DNA from: Desulfovibrio sp.
GTDB taxonomy: Bacteria > Desulfobacterota > Desulfovibrionia > Desulfovibrionales > Desulfovibrionaceae
NCBI GenBank assembly: GCA_031260965.1
Contig: JAISKK010000084.1
Span: 1 to 40,638, forward strand
DNA length: 40,638 nt
Reading direction: 5' to 3'
Positions 1 through 8,358 of the stretch are shown here, piece after piece; the stretch's first letter is position 1; every line of letters begins with the position of its first letter. Below the pieces are notes generated by a model, which was not told the DNA's origin, did not search any database, and saw only the letters and a program-made list of their open reading frames with translations. The translations under genes were made by a program, and so were the position numbers.

Positions 1-53
1 GCAAGGCGAATTTACTTTGCCGTCAAGCAACAATCCCAAGCGTAAATTGCGCT
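1..53. repeat. Dispersed intergenic repeat, family 1, copy A (cut by window edge)
   Basis: Positions 1-46 are the reverse complement of 4631-4676 with three mismatches, and resemble a third copy near 21905-21952. The shared core reads GCGAATTTACT followed by GCAACAATC on this strand. The copy runs into the left window edge, so the second hairpin arm seen at 4675-4686 is not visible here. It lies just upstream of clpS. Confidence 0.8.
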
Positions 54-78
54 AGTGGCCATTCTAAAAATTGGATGC

Positions 79-107
79 TTGCCGAAATCTTGTAATTACG
101 GTAGAGT
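79..107 (+). promoter_or_regulatory. Possible sigma70-type promoter for the clpS operon
   Basis: TTGCCG at 79-84 is separated by 17 bases from TAGAGT at 102-107, with four of six consensus matches in each hexamer. It lies 60 bases before the clpS start and just after the repeat. The match is weak; no other better pair was seen in 47-166. Confidence 0.3.
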
Positions 108-166
108 GCATACATGAAACCATACAGGCTGAACAACATAAGCACCCGGATACGGCACAGGACAAA

Positions 167-475
167 ATGAGCAACAGTTCGACGGACAGACAGGCGAACC
201 TTGCGGCTGACACGCTTACCCGTGAGCCAAGGCGCTACAATGTGCTTTTGCACAATGACAATTACACGAGCATGGATTTTGTGGTTGAGGTGCTTGTTTC
301 CATATTCAGCAAAAACGCGACCGAGGCCACGGCCATTATGCTCGTGGTGCATGAAAAAGGTTCCTGCGTCTGCGGAATCTACACGCGTGAAGTCGCCGAA
401 ACCAAACTGGCTCAGGTCAGACAAAAAGCCAGGCAAGCGGGCTTTCCCCTACGTTGCACCATGGAGGAGGCTTAG
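167..475 (+). CDS. clpS: ATP-dependent Clp protease adaptor protein ClpS
   Basis: ClpS binds the N-domain of ClpA and delivers N-end-rule substrates to ClpAP in the cytoplasm. The predicted 102-residue protein has the family's characteristic N-terminal strand RYNVLLHNDNYTSMDFVVEV, the IMLVVHEKGSC segment and the AETKLAQVRQKARQAGFPL tail with the conserved ETK. The substrate-binding pocket residues N-D of HNDNYT and the following T/M are present. The frame is open further upstream to a TTG at 71, but the ATG at 167 gives the usual ClpS length and leaves out an unconserved leader; an AGGA at 159-162 precedes it. The stop codon is followed at once by the clpA ATG, the standard clpS-clpA pairing. 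Confidence 0.95.
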   Translation: MSNSSTDRQANLAADTLTREPRRYNVLLHNDNYTSMDFVVEVLVSIFSKNATEATAIMLVVHEKGSCVCGIYTREVAETKLAQVRQKARQAGFPLRCTMEEA

Positions 476-2797
476 ATGCTTGACGCCCATCTGGAGCGGG
501 CCTTCGCCCTGGCCGTAAACGTTGTGCGTACGCGCCGGCATGAATATTTTACCCTGGAGCACCTCCTCTACGGCATTTTATCCGAGGAAAAGGGTAAAAG
601 CCTTCTCGCGGAAATCGGCGTGAGCGTGGATGCATTGCGCCGCAAACTTGATGATTTTTTCAACGCACACTTAAACCCCATGCGCAATGAGGGTAACCGG
701 GAAATAGTCCAGACCCTGGCCATGGAAAGGGTAATGTCCCGCACACTGCGCCAGATGCAGTCCTCCGGCCGCATTCTGGCAAGTATAGGCGACATTCTTG
801 CCGGAATCATGGAAGAAGAGGATTCTTATGCAGCCTACTTCATCCAGGAACAGGGTATAAGCCGTCTGGACATTCTGGAGCACATTTCCGCTGATGCCCC
901 CGGCGTTGAAGATTCCGAAAACCGCGAAGGCGTTCGGGAAAAACGCTCCGGTCAGGAAGGCGATGAAAACAGCCAGGACAGCAAGGCCCTGCGCAAATAC
1001 ACTCAGGATCTGACAGCCAGCGCAGCCAACGGAGACCTTGATCCCCTGATTGGACGCCAGGAAGAACTGGAGCGGACCGTACAAATTTTGGCTCGGCGCA
1101 GAAAAAACAATCCACTTTTCGTGGGCGACCCCGGCGTCGGCAAAACTGCTCTGGCGGAAGGACTGGCCCTGCGCATCGTCTCCGGGGATATCCCGAAAGA
1201 ATTTCAGAACTCCCGTCTTTTTTCCCTGGACCTCGGCGGCATGATGGCCGGGAGCAAATACAGGGGCGATTTCGAGGGACGACTTAAATCCGTTCTCGCC
1301 GCGCTGGCCCGCATCCCCAAAGCCATACTTTTCATAGATGAAATTCATACCCTGGTGGGGGCCGGAGCGGTAAGCGGCAACGCTCTGGATGCCTCCAACA
1401 TCCTGAAGCCCGCCTTGGGATCGGGAAAACTGCGTTGCATAGGCAGCACCACACACGAAGAGTTGCGCAACCATTTTGAGAAAGACAAGGCCCTGTCTCG
1501 CCGTTTCCAAAAAATTGAAGTCCTGGAACCCAGCCACGCGGACTGCCGGGAAATACTCAACGGTTTGAAAGGACATTACGAAAAACACCATAACGTGCGC
1601 TACAGCCCTTCCGCCCTGGACGCGGCCTTGACCCTCTCCGCCCGTTATCTGCCGGAGGCGCGTCTGCCGGACAAGGCCATAGACCTTATGGACGAAGCCG
1701 GGGCAAGACGACGTCTGGCCAGAGCCGACAGTCCCGCCGGCAATCCAGCGGACGCGGGGAAAAAAGCCCCGCCCGCCAGAGTAAAGGTAGCCGACATCGA
1801 ACATGTGCTGCAGAGCATGGCCCGCATCCCCTCGGTCAAGGCAGGGGCGGCAGAAAAAGTTTCCCTGCGCCATCTGGAACGCGACCTCAAAAGCGCCCTC
1901 TTCGGACAGGACGAGGCCGTCTCCGCTCTGTCCAGGTCTGTGCTGCGCGCCCGCGCCGGTTTCCGGAGCCAGGGTCGCCCGCAGGGCTCCTTCCTTTTTT
2001 ACGGACCGACAGGCGTGGGGAAAACCGAACTGGCCAAACAGCTTGCCACCACACTCAAGGTTCCCTTCCTGCGCTATGACATGTCGGAATACATGGAAAG
2101 ACATGCGGTTTCGCGCTTTATAGGCGCGCCCCCCGGGTATGTGGGCTTCGATCAGGGCGGACTGCTCGTTGAGGCTGTCCGAAAAAATCCCCATGCAGTT
2201 CTTCTGCTTGATGAAATGGAGAAAGCCCACCCGGATGTCTTCAACGTGCTGCTCTCGGCAATGGATTATGCAACGCTTACGGACTCCGCCGGGCGCAAGG
2301 CCGACTTCAGCAATGTGATCATCATCATGACCACCAATGCCGGCGCCTTTGAGATGTCCAACCGCAGCATAGGCTTCAAGGCGGCCGCCGAACGCGACGC
2401 TCCGGCCGGCAAAGCGAAAAAAGCCCTGGAAAAAGTTTTCAGCCCGGAATTCCGCAACCGCCTGGACGCCATGATTCCCTTCCATGCCCTGTCCGATCCG
2501 GTCATGCTGAAAATTGTCGAAAAATTCCGCATGGAGCTTGAAGCTGGTCTGGCTGAACGTAAAGTCAGCCTCAGCATGAGCAAGGCCGCAGAAAAACACT
2601 TGGCCCAGGCGGGATATGACCCGGTATTCGGCGCCAGGCCCCTGGCCAGGGTGATGCGAGAAGAAGTGGAAGATACGCTGGCCGGGGAAATCCTTTTCGG
2701 TCGCCTGAAAAAAGGCGGAACAGTCCGCATTGACGCCACAGACGGGGAAAAGGGCCGGACAAAACTGCTTTTCAGCTACACAGCCCAGGCCAAATAG
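476..2797 (+). CDS. clpA: ATP-dependent Clp protease ATP-binding subunit ClpA
   Basis: Hexameric AAA+ unfoldase that feeds proteins to the ClpP peptidase. The 773-residue product has an N-domain (about 1-145), an acidic linker, a first AAA module with Walker [11 protein letters not shown] near residue 217 and Walker [15 protein letters not shown] near 283, and a second module with [10 protein letters not shown] near 509 and [14 protein letters not shown]. The tripeptide IGF near residue 630 (RSIGFKA) matches the loop that docks on ClpP. There is no middle coiled-coil domain of the ClpB type, which separates it from the disaggregase. The ATG directly follows the clpS stop, with GGAGG at 463-467 as ribosome-binding site inside clpS. 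No clpP is present in the window. Confidence 0.97.
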   Translation: MLDAHLERAFALAVNVVRTRRHEYFTLEHLLYGILSEEKGKSLLAEIGVSVDALRRKLDDFFNAHLNPMRNEGNREIVQTLAMERVMSRTLRQMQSSGRILASIGDILAGIMEEEDSYAAYFIQEQGISRLDILEHISADAPGVEDSENREGVREKRSGQEGDENSQDSKALRKYTQDLTASAANGDLDPLIGRQEELERTVQILARRRKNNPLFVGDPGVGKTALAEGLALRIVSGDIPKEFQNSRLFSLDLGGMMAGSKYRGDFEGRLKSVLAALARIPKAILFIDEIHTLVGAGAVSGNALDASNILKPALGSGKLRCIGSTTHEELRNHFEKDKALSRRFQKIEVLEPSHADCREILNGLKGHYEKHHNVRYSPSALDAALTLSARYLPEARLPDKAIDLMDEAGARRRLARADSPAGNPADAGKKAPPARVKVADIEHVLQSMARIPSVKAGAAEKVSLRHLERDLKSALFGQDEAVSALSRSVLRARAGFRSQGRPQGSFLFYGPTGVGKTELAKQLATTLKVPFLRYDMSEYMERHAVSRFIGAPPGYVGFDQGGLLVEAVRKNPHAVLLLDEMEKAHPDVFNVLLSAMDYATLTDSAGRKADFSNVIIIMTTNAGAFEMSNRSIGFKAAAERDAPAGKAKKALEKVFSPEFRNRLDAMIPFHALSDPVMLKIVEKFRMELEAGLAERKVSLSMSKAAEKHLAQAGYDPVFGARPLARVMREEVEDTLAGEILFGRLKKGGTVRIDATDGEKGRTKLLFSYTAQAK

Positions 2798-3481
2798 ATG
2801 GACGTAGAGGAAGCGGGAGCAGCAGCGCAGCCGGATAACTCCGAGACTGAAAAAGCCTCCCTGCGCGCACATTTCCGCGCCCTGCGCAAAGCCATGCGCC
2901 CTGCTGAACGCGCCGCCCTTTCCGAGGCGGCCTGCGCGCACCTTTCTTCTGCAGACGTATGGAAAAAGGCGCAAAGCGTCGCTCTCTACATGGCCGCGCG
3001 CGGGGAGGCCGATTGCCTGCCCCTGCTCAAACAGGCGCTGGCAGAAGGCAAAAAAGTTCTCCTGCCGCTCTGCCTTGACCCAGAACGCGACAACCGCATG
3101 TCGCTTGTGCCCTGCGCGAATCTGGAGAGCTTGCGGGTCGGCGCTTTCGGCATTCTGGAGCCGCCCGCGCCGCAGGGTTCCCGGCAATCGTTTGGACAAC
3201 CGGATCTGCTTCTTGCCCCCGGTCTGGCCTTTGACCGGCAGGGTTTTCGCCTGGGCCAGGGAGGCGGCTTTTATGACCGCCTCTTATCCGAATCCGCCTT
3301 GGACGCCACTCTGTGCATCGGTTTTGCCTACTCATTTCAGATTGTGGAGCAGGCGCCGCGCGCGCCTTGGGACAGACCGACGCACGCCCTGTGTACGGAC
3401 AAGGGTCTGTTTTGGGTGGACCAGACAGCCCCCCTGACAGGTTTAAAGCCAGGGACTGAAAATATAAAGGACGGAATGTGA
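2798..3481 (+). CDS. 5-formyltetrahydrofolate cyclo-ligase (MTHFS)
   Basis: Converts 5-formyl-THF to 5,10-methenyl-THF with ATP, returning a storage folate to the one-carbon pool. The 227-residue frame shows the family features: the basic N-terminal helix SLRAHFRALRKAM, the central VALYMAARGEAD strand, and the C-terminal ATP/folate signature LAPGLAFDRQGFRLGQGGGF followed by YDRLL. The first about 18 residues are not conserved, so the true start could be slightly downstream, but the ATG at 2798 directly follows the clpA stop. The stop overlaps the next gene by four bases (ATGTG-type junction). Its product feeds the same pool as FolD at 25598. The gene is usually called fau, ygfA or mthfs; no single symbol is assigned here. 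Confidence 0.93.
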   Translation: MDVEEAGAAAQPDNSETEKASLRAHFRALRKAMRPAERAALSEAACAHLSSADVWKKAQSVALYMAARGEADCLPLLKQALAEGKKVLLPLCLDPERDNRMSLVPCANLESLRVGAFGILEPPAPQGSRQSFGQPDLLLAPGLAFDRQGFRLGQGGGFYDRLLSESALDATLCIGFAYSFQIVEQAPRAPWDRPTHALCTDKGLFWVDQTAPLTGLKPGTENIKDGM

Positions 3482-4236
3482 AAGCTGAAAAGGAAATGAC
3501 AAATCTGGCACGCGCCGGACTTATCCCCTTCGTTTTTCCAGGTGTCCCCAATGTGCTTTGCGCTTTCGGAAGCGCCCTAAGCGGCGATATCCGCCTCGGC
3601 GGCGGCTCCGACGATGATGAGAAGGCGTGCGCCAAACGTCGCGCCATGCTCGCCGCAGCCGGACTTGAGCGCTGGGTAGAACTGGATCAGATACATGAGG
3701 ACGGCTTTATTGTTTCCCCCACACCTACCCCGCTCGAATTTCCTTCCACCCTGCGGGCCGACGGGGCCTGCAACAGAGAAAAAGACCTGGCCCTGCTCAT
3801 CAAGAGCGCGGATTGCCAGCCGCTTTTCCTGGCCCTCGCGGACGGATCGGCTGTAGCGGCTCTGCATGTGGGCTGGCGGGGCAATACCTTCAATTACCCG
3901 GCCATAGGTCTGAAACGCTTTTGCGAAACCTGCAAAGCCGCCCCTGGCGACGTGCGGGCCGTGCGCGGACCGAGTCTTGGTCCCAAATCCTCGGAATTTA
4001 TAAATTTCGCCACGGAATGGCCACCCGCATGCCACCATCTTTTTGACAGGACTGACTATACCATCGACCTTTGGCAACTCACTCACACCCAGCTCGTTAC
4101 GGCCGGCATGAAAGACAAACATATTTTCGCTCTGGATCTCTGCACCCAGTCCCTGCCCGGTCTGCTCTTCTCATACAGACGCGGCGATACAGCCCGGCAG
4201 GGGTCCATGATCTGGATAAGAGGGGATAAAGCGTGA
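3478..4236 (+). CDS. pgeF: Peptidoglycan editing factor / purine nucleoside phosphorylase family (YfiH, laccase-domain)
   Basis: Member of the DUF152/YfiH 'polyphenol oxidase' family. Family members have been described both as removing wrongly incorporated L-Ser from peptidoglycan precursors (PgeF) and as purine nucleoside phosphorylase/adenosine deaminase. The 252-residue product has the conserved core LIKSADCQPLFLALADG followed by AALHVGWRG, then RGPSLGPKSSEF and the tail LDLCT, FSYRRGDTARQGSMIW. The metal-binding His of LHVGWRG and Cys of SADC are present; the usual C-x-x-Y/F-E-V motif is replaced by GPKSSEF, which is atypical. The start is GTG at 3478 with AAAGGA about six bases upstream; an in-frame ATG at 3496 is the alternative. 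It overlaps both neighbours by four bases, indicating translational coupling. Confidence 0.85.
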   Translation: MKAEKEMTNLARAGLIPFVFPGVPNVLCAFGSALSGDIRLGGGSDDDEKACAKRRAMLAAAGLERWVELDQIHEDGFIVSPTPTPLEFPSTLRADGACNREKDLALLIKSADCQPLFLALADGSAVAALHVGWRGNTFNYPAIGLKRFCETCKAAPGDVRAVRGPSLGPKSSEFINFATEWPPACHHLFDRTDYTIDLWQLTHTQLVTAGMKDKHIFALDLCTQSLPGLLFSYRRGDTARQGSMIWIRGDKA

Positions 4237-4625
4237 GCATGGATTTCTGGCGGCTTTGCGTGCGCTCGGAGTTCTCAGCCGCCCACGCCCTGCGTAACTA
4301 CAAAGGCAAATGCGAGAACCCGCACGGGCACAATTTTTTGGTCGAGGCTGAGGTTGAGGGCGAAAATCTCGACCCGGACACGGAAATCCTGGCGGATTTT
4401 TCCTGTCTCAAGCTGGACCTCAATTCCGTGCTGCAAAGCCTGGATCACAAAGACCTGAATGTGACGCCGCCTTTTGACCGGCTAAATCCTTCCTCGGAAA
4501 ATCTGGCCCGGCATATCTTTCTGGCTCTGGCCCATCTGACGGACAAACGCGGAGTATGTCTGCGCAGCGTGACCGTCGGGGAAAGCCGCGCCCAGAGCGC
4601 CACCTACTGCCCCAAAGCGGACTAG
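4233..4625 (+). CDS. queD: 6-carboxy-5,6,7,8-tetrahydropterin synthase QueD
   Basis: Converts 7,8-dihydroneopterin triphosphate to 6-carboxytetrahydropterin, the second step of preQ0/queuosine synthesis. The 130-residue protein has the zinc-site pattern: FSAAHAL (first His) and CENPHGHNF (catalytic Cys plus two His), then the LDHKDLN motif, the conserved PSSENLA segment, and the E of VGES. The length fits bacterial QueD rather than the longer eukaryotic PTPS. The GTG at 4233 overlaps the pgeF stop by four bases; an in-frame ATG at 4239 is possible. Its substrate is made by a GTP cyclohydrolase I, supplied here by FolE2 at 14884. queC, queE and queF are not in the window. Confidence 0.92.
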   Translation: MSMDFWRLCVRSEFSAAHALRNYKGKCENPHGHNFLVEAEVEGENLDPDTEILADFSCLKLDLNSVLQSLDHKDLNVTPPFDRLNPSSENLARHIFLALAHLTDKRGVCLRSVTVGESRAQSATYCPKAD

Positions 4626-4630
4626 ATCAT

Positions 4631-4686
4631 TTTACGCTTGAGATTGTTGCTTGACGGCGCAGTAAATTCGCCTTGCAACAATCTCA
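4631..4686. repeat. Dispersed intergenic repeat, family 1, copy B, forming a hairpin
   Basis: TGAGATTGTTGC at 4639-4650 and GCAACAATCTCA at 4675-4686 are a perfect 12-bp inverted repeat with a 24-base loop. The element sits between the convergent ends of queD (+) and xthA (-). It may act as a bidirectional transcription or RNA-decay barrier; there is no T-run, so it is not a classical intrinsic terminator. Confidence 0.8.
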
Positions 4687-4725
4687 CGGCAAAAACTTAA
4701 ATCTCGCCGGTAAACGGCATCACTG

Positions 4726-5493
4726 TCAGAAATCCAGTTCCAGACCGACCGGGCAGTGATCTGAGCCGCCGACGGCAGCGTCTATCCAGGCGTTTTTCAC
4801 CTTGTCCTTAAGTTCCTCCGAGACAAAAAAATAGTCTATGCGCCACCCTGTATTGGTCTGCCTCGCTCTGGCACGGTAAGACCACCAGGAATATGCGCCC
4901 GCCAGATCCCCGTGCAGCAGCCGGAAAGTATCCACATAACCGCAGGCAATGACGCGATCCAGCCAGGCCCGCTCTATGGGCAAAAAGCCGGAGTATTTTT
5001 CATTCTCTTTGGGTCTGGCCAGATCAATGGGCCGGTGCGCGGTGTTGAAGTCTCCGCAAACCACGATGGGTTTGGACTTGCGCAGGTTCTCGGCGTGTCT
5101 GAGAAAGGCGTCGTAGTAGCCGAGTTTGTAGTTGAGACGCTCTTCGTTCATCTGGCCGTTGGGAAAATAGACATTAAAAAAGTGAAACTGCGGCAGTTCA
5201 AGATGAATAAGCCGCCCTTCCCCCTGCCAGGGCGCTTGCGGCAAATCAAAGTTCACGGCCAAAGGCTGGATGCGTGAAAAGGTCGCCACCCCTGAATAGC
5301 CGCGTTTTTTCGCCGCCGCAAACCAGGACACATGATAACCGGGGGCGGAACGCTGATCTTCCGGCACATCCGTAAGCTCGGCCTTGACCTCCTGCAGGGC
5401 GACTATATCCGCGTTCACGTCCTTGAACCAGGACCAGCCCCCGCTGGCGCACAGGGCGCGAAATCCGTTAACATTCCAGGAATACAGATGCAT
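4726..5493 (-). CDS. xthA: Exodeoxyribonuclease III
   Basis: AP endonuclease and 3'-5' exonuclease of base excision repair. The roughly 255-residue protein begins MHLYSWNVNGFRA, contains the metal-ligand motif ALQEVKAE, the catalytic FNVYFPNG and VCGDFNTAH segments, and ends with the IDYFFVS and GSDHCPVGLEL motifs of the EEP nuclease superfamily. The start at 5493 is preferred because GAGG lies five bases upstream and the N-terminus aligns with the E. coli enzyme; a second ATG three bases earlier (5496) overlaps the previous stop as ATGA. It is the last gene of the hydrogenase operon, an unexpected partner, perhaps because it was captured by read-through. Confidence 0.95.
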   Translation of the reverse strand: MHLYSWNVNGFRALCASGGWSWFKDVNADIVALQEVKAELTDVPEDQRSAPGYHVSWFAAAKKRGYSGVATFSRIQPLAVNFDLPQAPWQGEGRLIHLELPQFHFFNVYFPNGQMNEERLNYKLGYYDAFLRHAENLRKSKPIVVCGDFNTAHRPIDLARPKENEKYSGFLPIERAWLDRVIACGYVDTFRLLHGDLAGAYSWWSYRARARQTNTGWRIDYFFVSEELKDKVKNAWIDAAVGGSDHCPVGLELDF

Positions 5494-6938
5494 CATAACC
5501 TCTTTAAATCAGAGCTGCCCGCGCAAAACTGCGCCAAAGCCCTCTGGGCGGTTTTGGGGGGACAGATTGTCGCGTTGCCTCCGATACAGCCGTTTTCACA
5601 GCACATTACCTCAACCAGATTTCCCTCTTCGCATTTTCTATCTTTGGCCATTTTCTTGAGCAGTTTAATCGTTGTTTTATCCAGTCCGTTGATTACACAG
5701 GGCCGGACATCGCCTTGGGATATGGAGGCGACGGCCCCGGCAACTCCACCCGAAACCCCGAAATTTCGGCCCTGTTTTGAACTTTCAGTGTCAAAAACCG
5801 CTTCTTCGCAGTCAAGAATTTCAATATTCCTGGCAATCAAAAGCGCCCCGAGTTCCTCATAGTTCATAACGAAATCAATATTCGGATTGGCCCGCCCCTC
5901 GTTTTTTTTTGCCACACAAGGGCTTATAAAAACAGTGAGCGCGGACGGTTCATCCCGCCGGACTTTTTCGGCGATGTAATAGAGAGGGGTTTTTGTAGCG
6001 GAGACAAACTCCCTGATTTCGGGCAGATGCTTGTTGATAAACTGACTATAGCCGGCGCAACAGGAGGTGGTCATAAAAGGCGCTCCGGCCTCCATGCGTT
6101 CCGCAAATTCCCTGGCCTCATTACGGGTTGTCGTATCCGCGCCTTGCGCCACTTCATAAACATCCGCGAATCCGGCCTTTTGCATCGCCGTCTTGAGCCG
6201 GTAAACACCGCCGGGGAATTGCCCGACAATGGAAGGCGCGATTAACGCGATAACCCGCCCGCCGGATTGCATCTGCTTCAAGATATCAATGATCTGGCTC
6301 TTTTCATGAACAGCGCCAAAGGGGCAGTTCATTATACATTTTCCGCAGGACAGGCAGGCATCATAATCAATCTGGACAAAACCGTTTGTGTCTTTGACAA
6401 TGGCGTCAACAGGACAGGCATCTTCGCAGGGGACAATGATTTTTACGATGGCGTTGTATGGACACTGCGCAATACACATCTTGCAGTTTTTACATTTTGC
6501 GCCGTCAATGACCGATCTGCCGTTGCTCATGCTGATTGCGCCGAATTTGCACACGCTCTGGCAGGGTCTTGCCACACAACCCTGGCAGAGGTCAGTCACA
6601 TGGATGCGATGGGGGGTACAGCCTTTGCACGCGGCATCTATGACTGTAAGCGGACCGCTCGCTGGGGTCTCGCGCGCAAGGGCTTCCTCAGCATATACCG
6701 ACAACTGTTTTATTTCGTCGTCATTTTCTATGGAGAAACCGAGTCCGGCAATAATTCGGGTTCGCAGAATCGCCCGTTCCTTGTAAATACAACATCTGTA
6801 AGGAACATTCATGCCCTTCGGACGCATTTCAAAAGGAATAAGCTCAACATTTTTCGCAAAGTTCTCTGAAAAAAAAGCTTTGATGATTTTTACTAAAACT
6901 TCTTTTTTTATATGGATTGATTGGTTGTTATTATTCAT
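5493..6938 (-). CDS. [FeFe] hydrogenase, group B-type, multi-cluster ferredoxin N-terminus
   Basis: Predicted cytoplasmic iron-only hydrogenase of 481 residues. After an N-terminal region without clusters (about 1-105) come cysteine clusters CQGCVARPCQSVC (about 116), CKNCKMCIAQCPY (about 148), CEDACP (about 169) and CLSCGKCIMNCPFGA (about 195). The H-cluster domain follows with L1 TTSCCAGYSQF (about 290), L2 ISPCVAKKNEG (about 338) and L3 VEVMCCENGCIGGN (about 445), so all four H-cluster cysteines are present. The cysteine-rich VTDLCQGCVARPCQSVC arrangement and SCCAGY in place of SCCPxW fit group B enzymes rather than the prototypical group A. The ATG overlaps the stop of the upstream [2Fe-2S] gene (ATGA), and the weak local ribosome-binding site suggests coupling. 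Group B enzymes are little characterised; H2 evolution or a regulatory role are both open. HydE, HydF and HydG maturases are not in the window. Confidence 0.88.
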   Translation of the reverse strand: MNNNNQSIHIKKEVLVKIIKAFFSENFAKNVELIPFEMRPKGMNVPYRCCIYKERAILRTRIIAGLGFSIENDDEIKQLSVYAEEALARETPASGPLTVIDAACKGCTPHRIHVTDLCQGCVARPCQSVCKFGAISMSNGRSVIDGAKCKNCKMCIAQCPYNAIVKIIVPCEDACPVDAIVKDTNGFVQIDYDACLSCGKCIMNCPFGAVHEKSQIIDILKQMQSGGRVIALIAPSIVGQFPGGVYRLKTAMQKAGFADVYEVAQGADTTTRNEAREFAERMEAGAPFMTTSCCAGYSQFINKHLPEIREFVSATKTPLYYIAEKVRRDEPSALTVFISPCVAKKNEGRANPNIDFVMNYEELGALLIARNIEILDCEEAVFDTESSKQGRNFGVSGGVAGAVASISQGDVRPCVINGLDKTTIKLLKKMAKDRKCEEGNLVEVMCCENGCIGGNATICPPKTAQRALAQFCAGSSDLKRL

Positions 6939-7186
6939 AATTTTTTTTCTATATGATCTAAAACTTTTTCAATTGTTGCGTTAGAAATTATTTCATCATC
7001 AATCTTTACATAGGGAGACTCCGCATGTTCACCGTTTGACGTACACAGATTAAGACAGTTATGACCAGCTATAACAACTCTGTCGCCAAAACGGTCAGGA
7101 ATTATATCAACAAGATCTTGCAGATGTGAAGAACCCATTACATAACATGCGGTGCCAAGACATAGTTTTACAGTAATTGTATTCAT
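6935..7186 (-). CDS. Thioredoxin-like [2Fe-2S] ferredoxin domain protein (HndA/NuoE C-terminal type)
   Basis: An 83-residue protein corresponding only to the thioredoxin-like [2Fe-2S] domain of NuoE/HndA/HydC subunits. Four likely cluster ligands are visible as C9 and C14 (KLCLGTACYVMGS) and C44 and C48 (HNCLNLC). It lacks the N-terminal helical domain of full NuoE, so it is a small electron carrier or a partner subunit of the adjacent hydrogenase. AGGAAG lies seven bases before the ATG. The gene sits between the phosphatase and the group B hydrogenase and overlaps the latter by four bases. Stand-alone proteins of this type are commonly found beside sensory [FeFe] hydrogenases. The local sequence is very AT-rich. 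Confidence 0.85.
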   Translation of the reverse strand: MNTITVKLCLGTACYVMGSSHLQDLVDIIPDRFGDRVVIAGHNCLNLCTSNGEHAESPYVKIDDEIISNATIEKVLDHIEKKL

Positions 7187-7197
7187 TTTTCCGCTTC

Positions 7198-8358
7198 CTA
7201 TATATATTTGATATTTACAGTTTTGATATATTTTGTCTCCAGTAATTTGGCTATTTTTTTTATAATATTTTTTCTGATCTCAATTTCTATGGGCATATTC
7301 GGGTCGTAGTGCGCCTGATTGAGTTTCGCCCCCACCATAAAATTTATGCAGTCGCTTTCCAGAAAAAATTTAACGAGCTGTCCCGCCGCATCGTTATGCG
7401 TGACCGCCTCAGTTTCCTCCAGATATTCACAGGCGCGGGTCAGGGTTAAAATCCCCTCCGTCACCAAATCCACTCCCTTCATTTTTGAGACAGGAGGCAG
7501 GCTGCCGGCGTTGGTCAAAATCTGCGCTTCAACGGGAATATGCAGTTCACGCGCCAGAATATTCGCCGTTGTTCCGCCACAGATGGCTTTTTTGCCGGTA
7601 AAACGCTTGAAGACATACGCACAGGCGTTATCTTTATCCGCATGATAGGGCGGTCCCGTAAAAATCAGGGATTCCCTGGGTTGACGGCAGTATATGGACA
7701 CCGCCGAAATATCGTCCCTGGCTTTTTTGTCGACCTCGTTTCCTTTCGCGCAGTTAACTATCAATTTCGCTAAATCCCGGCTGGAAATGTCCGGCTGATC
7801 CTGCAATTTTTTTAAAAGAAATTCAATAAGTCCCTCCCGGCGCAAACCCAGTTTTAAAGCGGGAGATCCAAGTCCGGCCTGGGTTACTCCGTCCGAGCAG
7901 AAAATCAGCCTGTCGCCAAGCTCAAGTTTGATATTATAAATTTGCATATGCCGATTCGGAAAGGTCGCCGAAGTGACGACCCGCGCAACGGCGTCCATGA
8001 CTTCGCCTTCCCGGACCCAGACAAACTGCGGGTTTCCTTCTTCGACGATGCGCGCAAAACCCTCGTCATTGCAGTCAAAAGCGGAAAATGTGGCATAACT
8101 TATTTTTCTGACCCTGCAGACGGGAAGCGCATTCATGACGATTTCGCAGACACTTTGAATGTCCGCATCCGCTTCAATAAATTTCAAAAGCATGGTCGCG
8201 GTCATGCAGGAGAGGATATTCGCCTTAATCCCACTGCCCAGGCCGTCTGAAAGCACAGCGGCAAGTTTGCCCGTATCCTTGTTGCGCGAGGACAAAAAAT
8301 AATCCCCGTAGGCGTTCTGATCATATTTTTTCTGCTGTGTGCAATCAATGTCAATGAA
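7198..8358 (-). CDS. SpoIIE/PP2C-type serine/threonine phosphatase of the hydrogenase cassette
   Basis: A 386-residue PPM-family phosphatase. Metal-binding motifs are AVLSDGLGSGIKAN near the N-terminus, LIFCSDGVTQAG in the middle and ARDDISAVSIYC near residue 230. A further C-terminal region of about 150 residues (GKKAICGGTTANILARELH onward) is typical of the phosphatases found next to group C hydrogenases and has no function I can name. The start chosen is the ATG at 8358, which lies inside the hydS 3' end (eight-base overlap) and has GAGG nine bases upstream; a longer frame from a TTG at 8400 is unlikely. In the accepted model for HydS clusters, a PAS-type hydrogenase senses H2 and passes the signal through such a phosphatase; the target is unknown here. 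Confidence 0.88.
   Translation of the reverse strand, partial: FIDIDCTQQKKYDQNAYGDYFLSSRNKDTGKLAAVLSDGLGSGIKANILSCMTATMLLKFIEADADIQSVCEIVMNALPVCRVRKISYATFSAFDCNDEGFARIVEEGNPQFVWVREGEVMDAVARVVTSATFPNRHMQIYNIKLELGDRLIFCSDGVTQAGLGSPALKLGLRREGLIEFLLKKLQDQPDISSRDLAKLIVNCAKGNEVDKKARDDISAVSIYCRQPRESLIFTGPPYHADKDNACAYVFKRFTGKKAICGGTTANILARELHIPVEAQILTNAGSLPPVSKMKGVDLVTEGILTLTRACEYLEETEAVTHNDAAGQLVKFFLESDCINFMVGAKLNQAHYDPNMPIEIEIRKNIIKKIAKLLETKYIKTVNIKYI

Noticed and set aside
71-166. A longer ClpS starting at TTG 71
   Set aside because: The extra 32 residues are not part of the family, and the ATG at 167 gives the normal length with a nearby AGGA.
671-3199. A very long open frame on the minus strand opposite clpA
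   Set aside because: It lies fully antisense to clpA and the cyclo-ligase, has no recognisable domains, and follows from the codon bias of the real genes.
1-4686. A composite transposon bounded by inverted repeats at 1-53 and 4631-4686
   Set aside because: The enclosed genes are housekeeping, there is no transposase, and a third copy stands alone at 21895, so a dispersed repeat is simpler.
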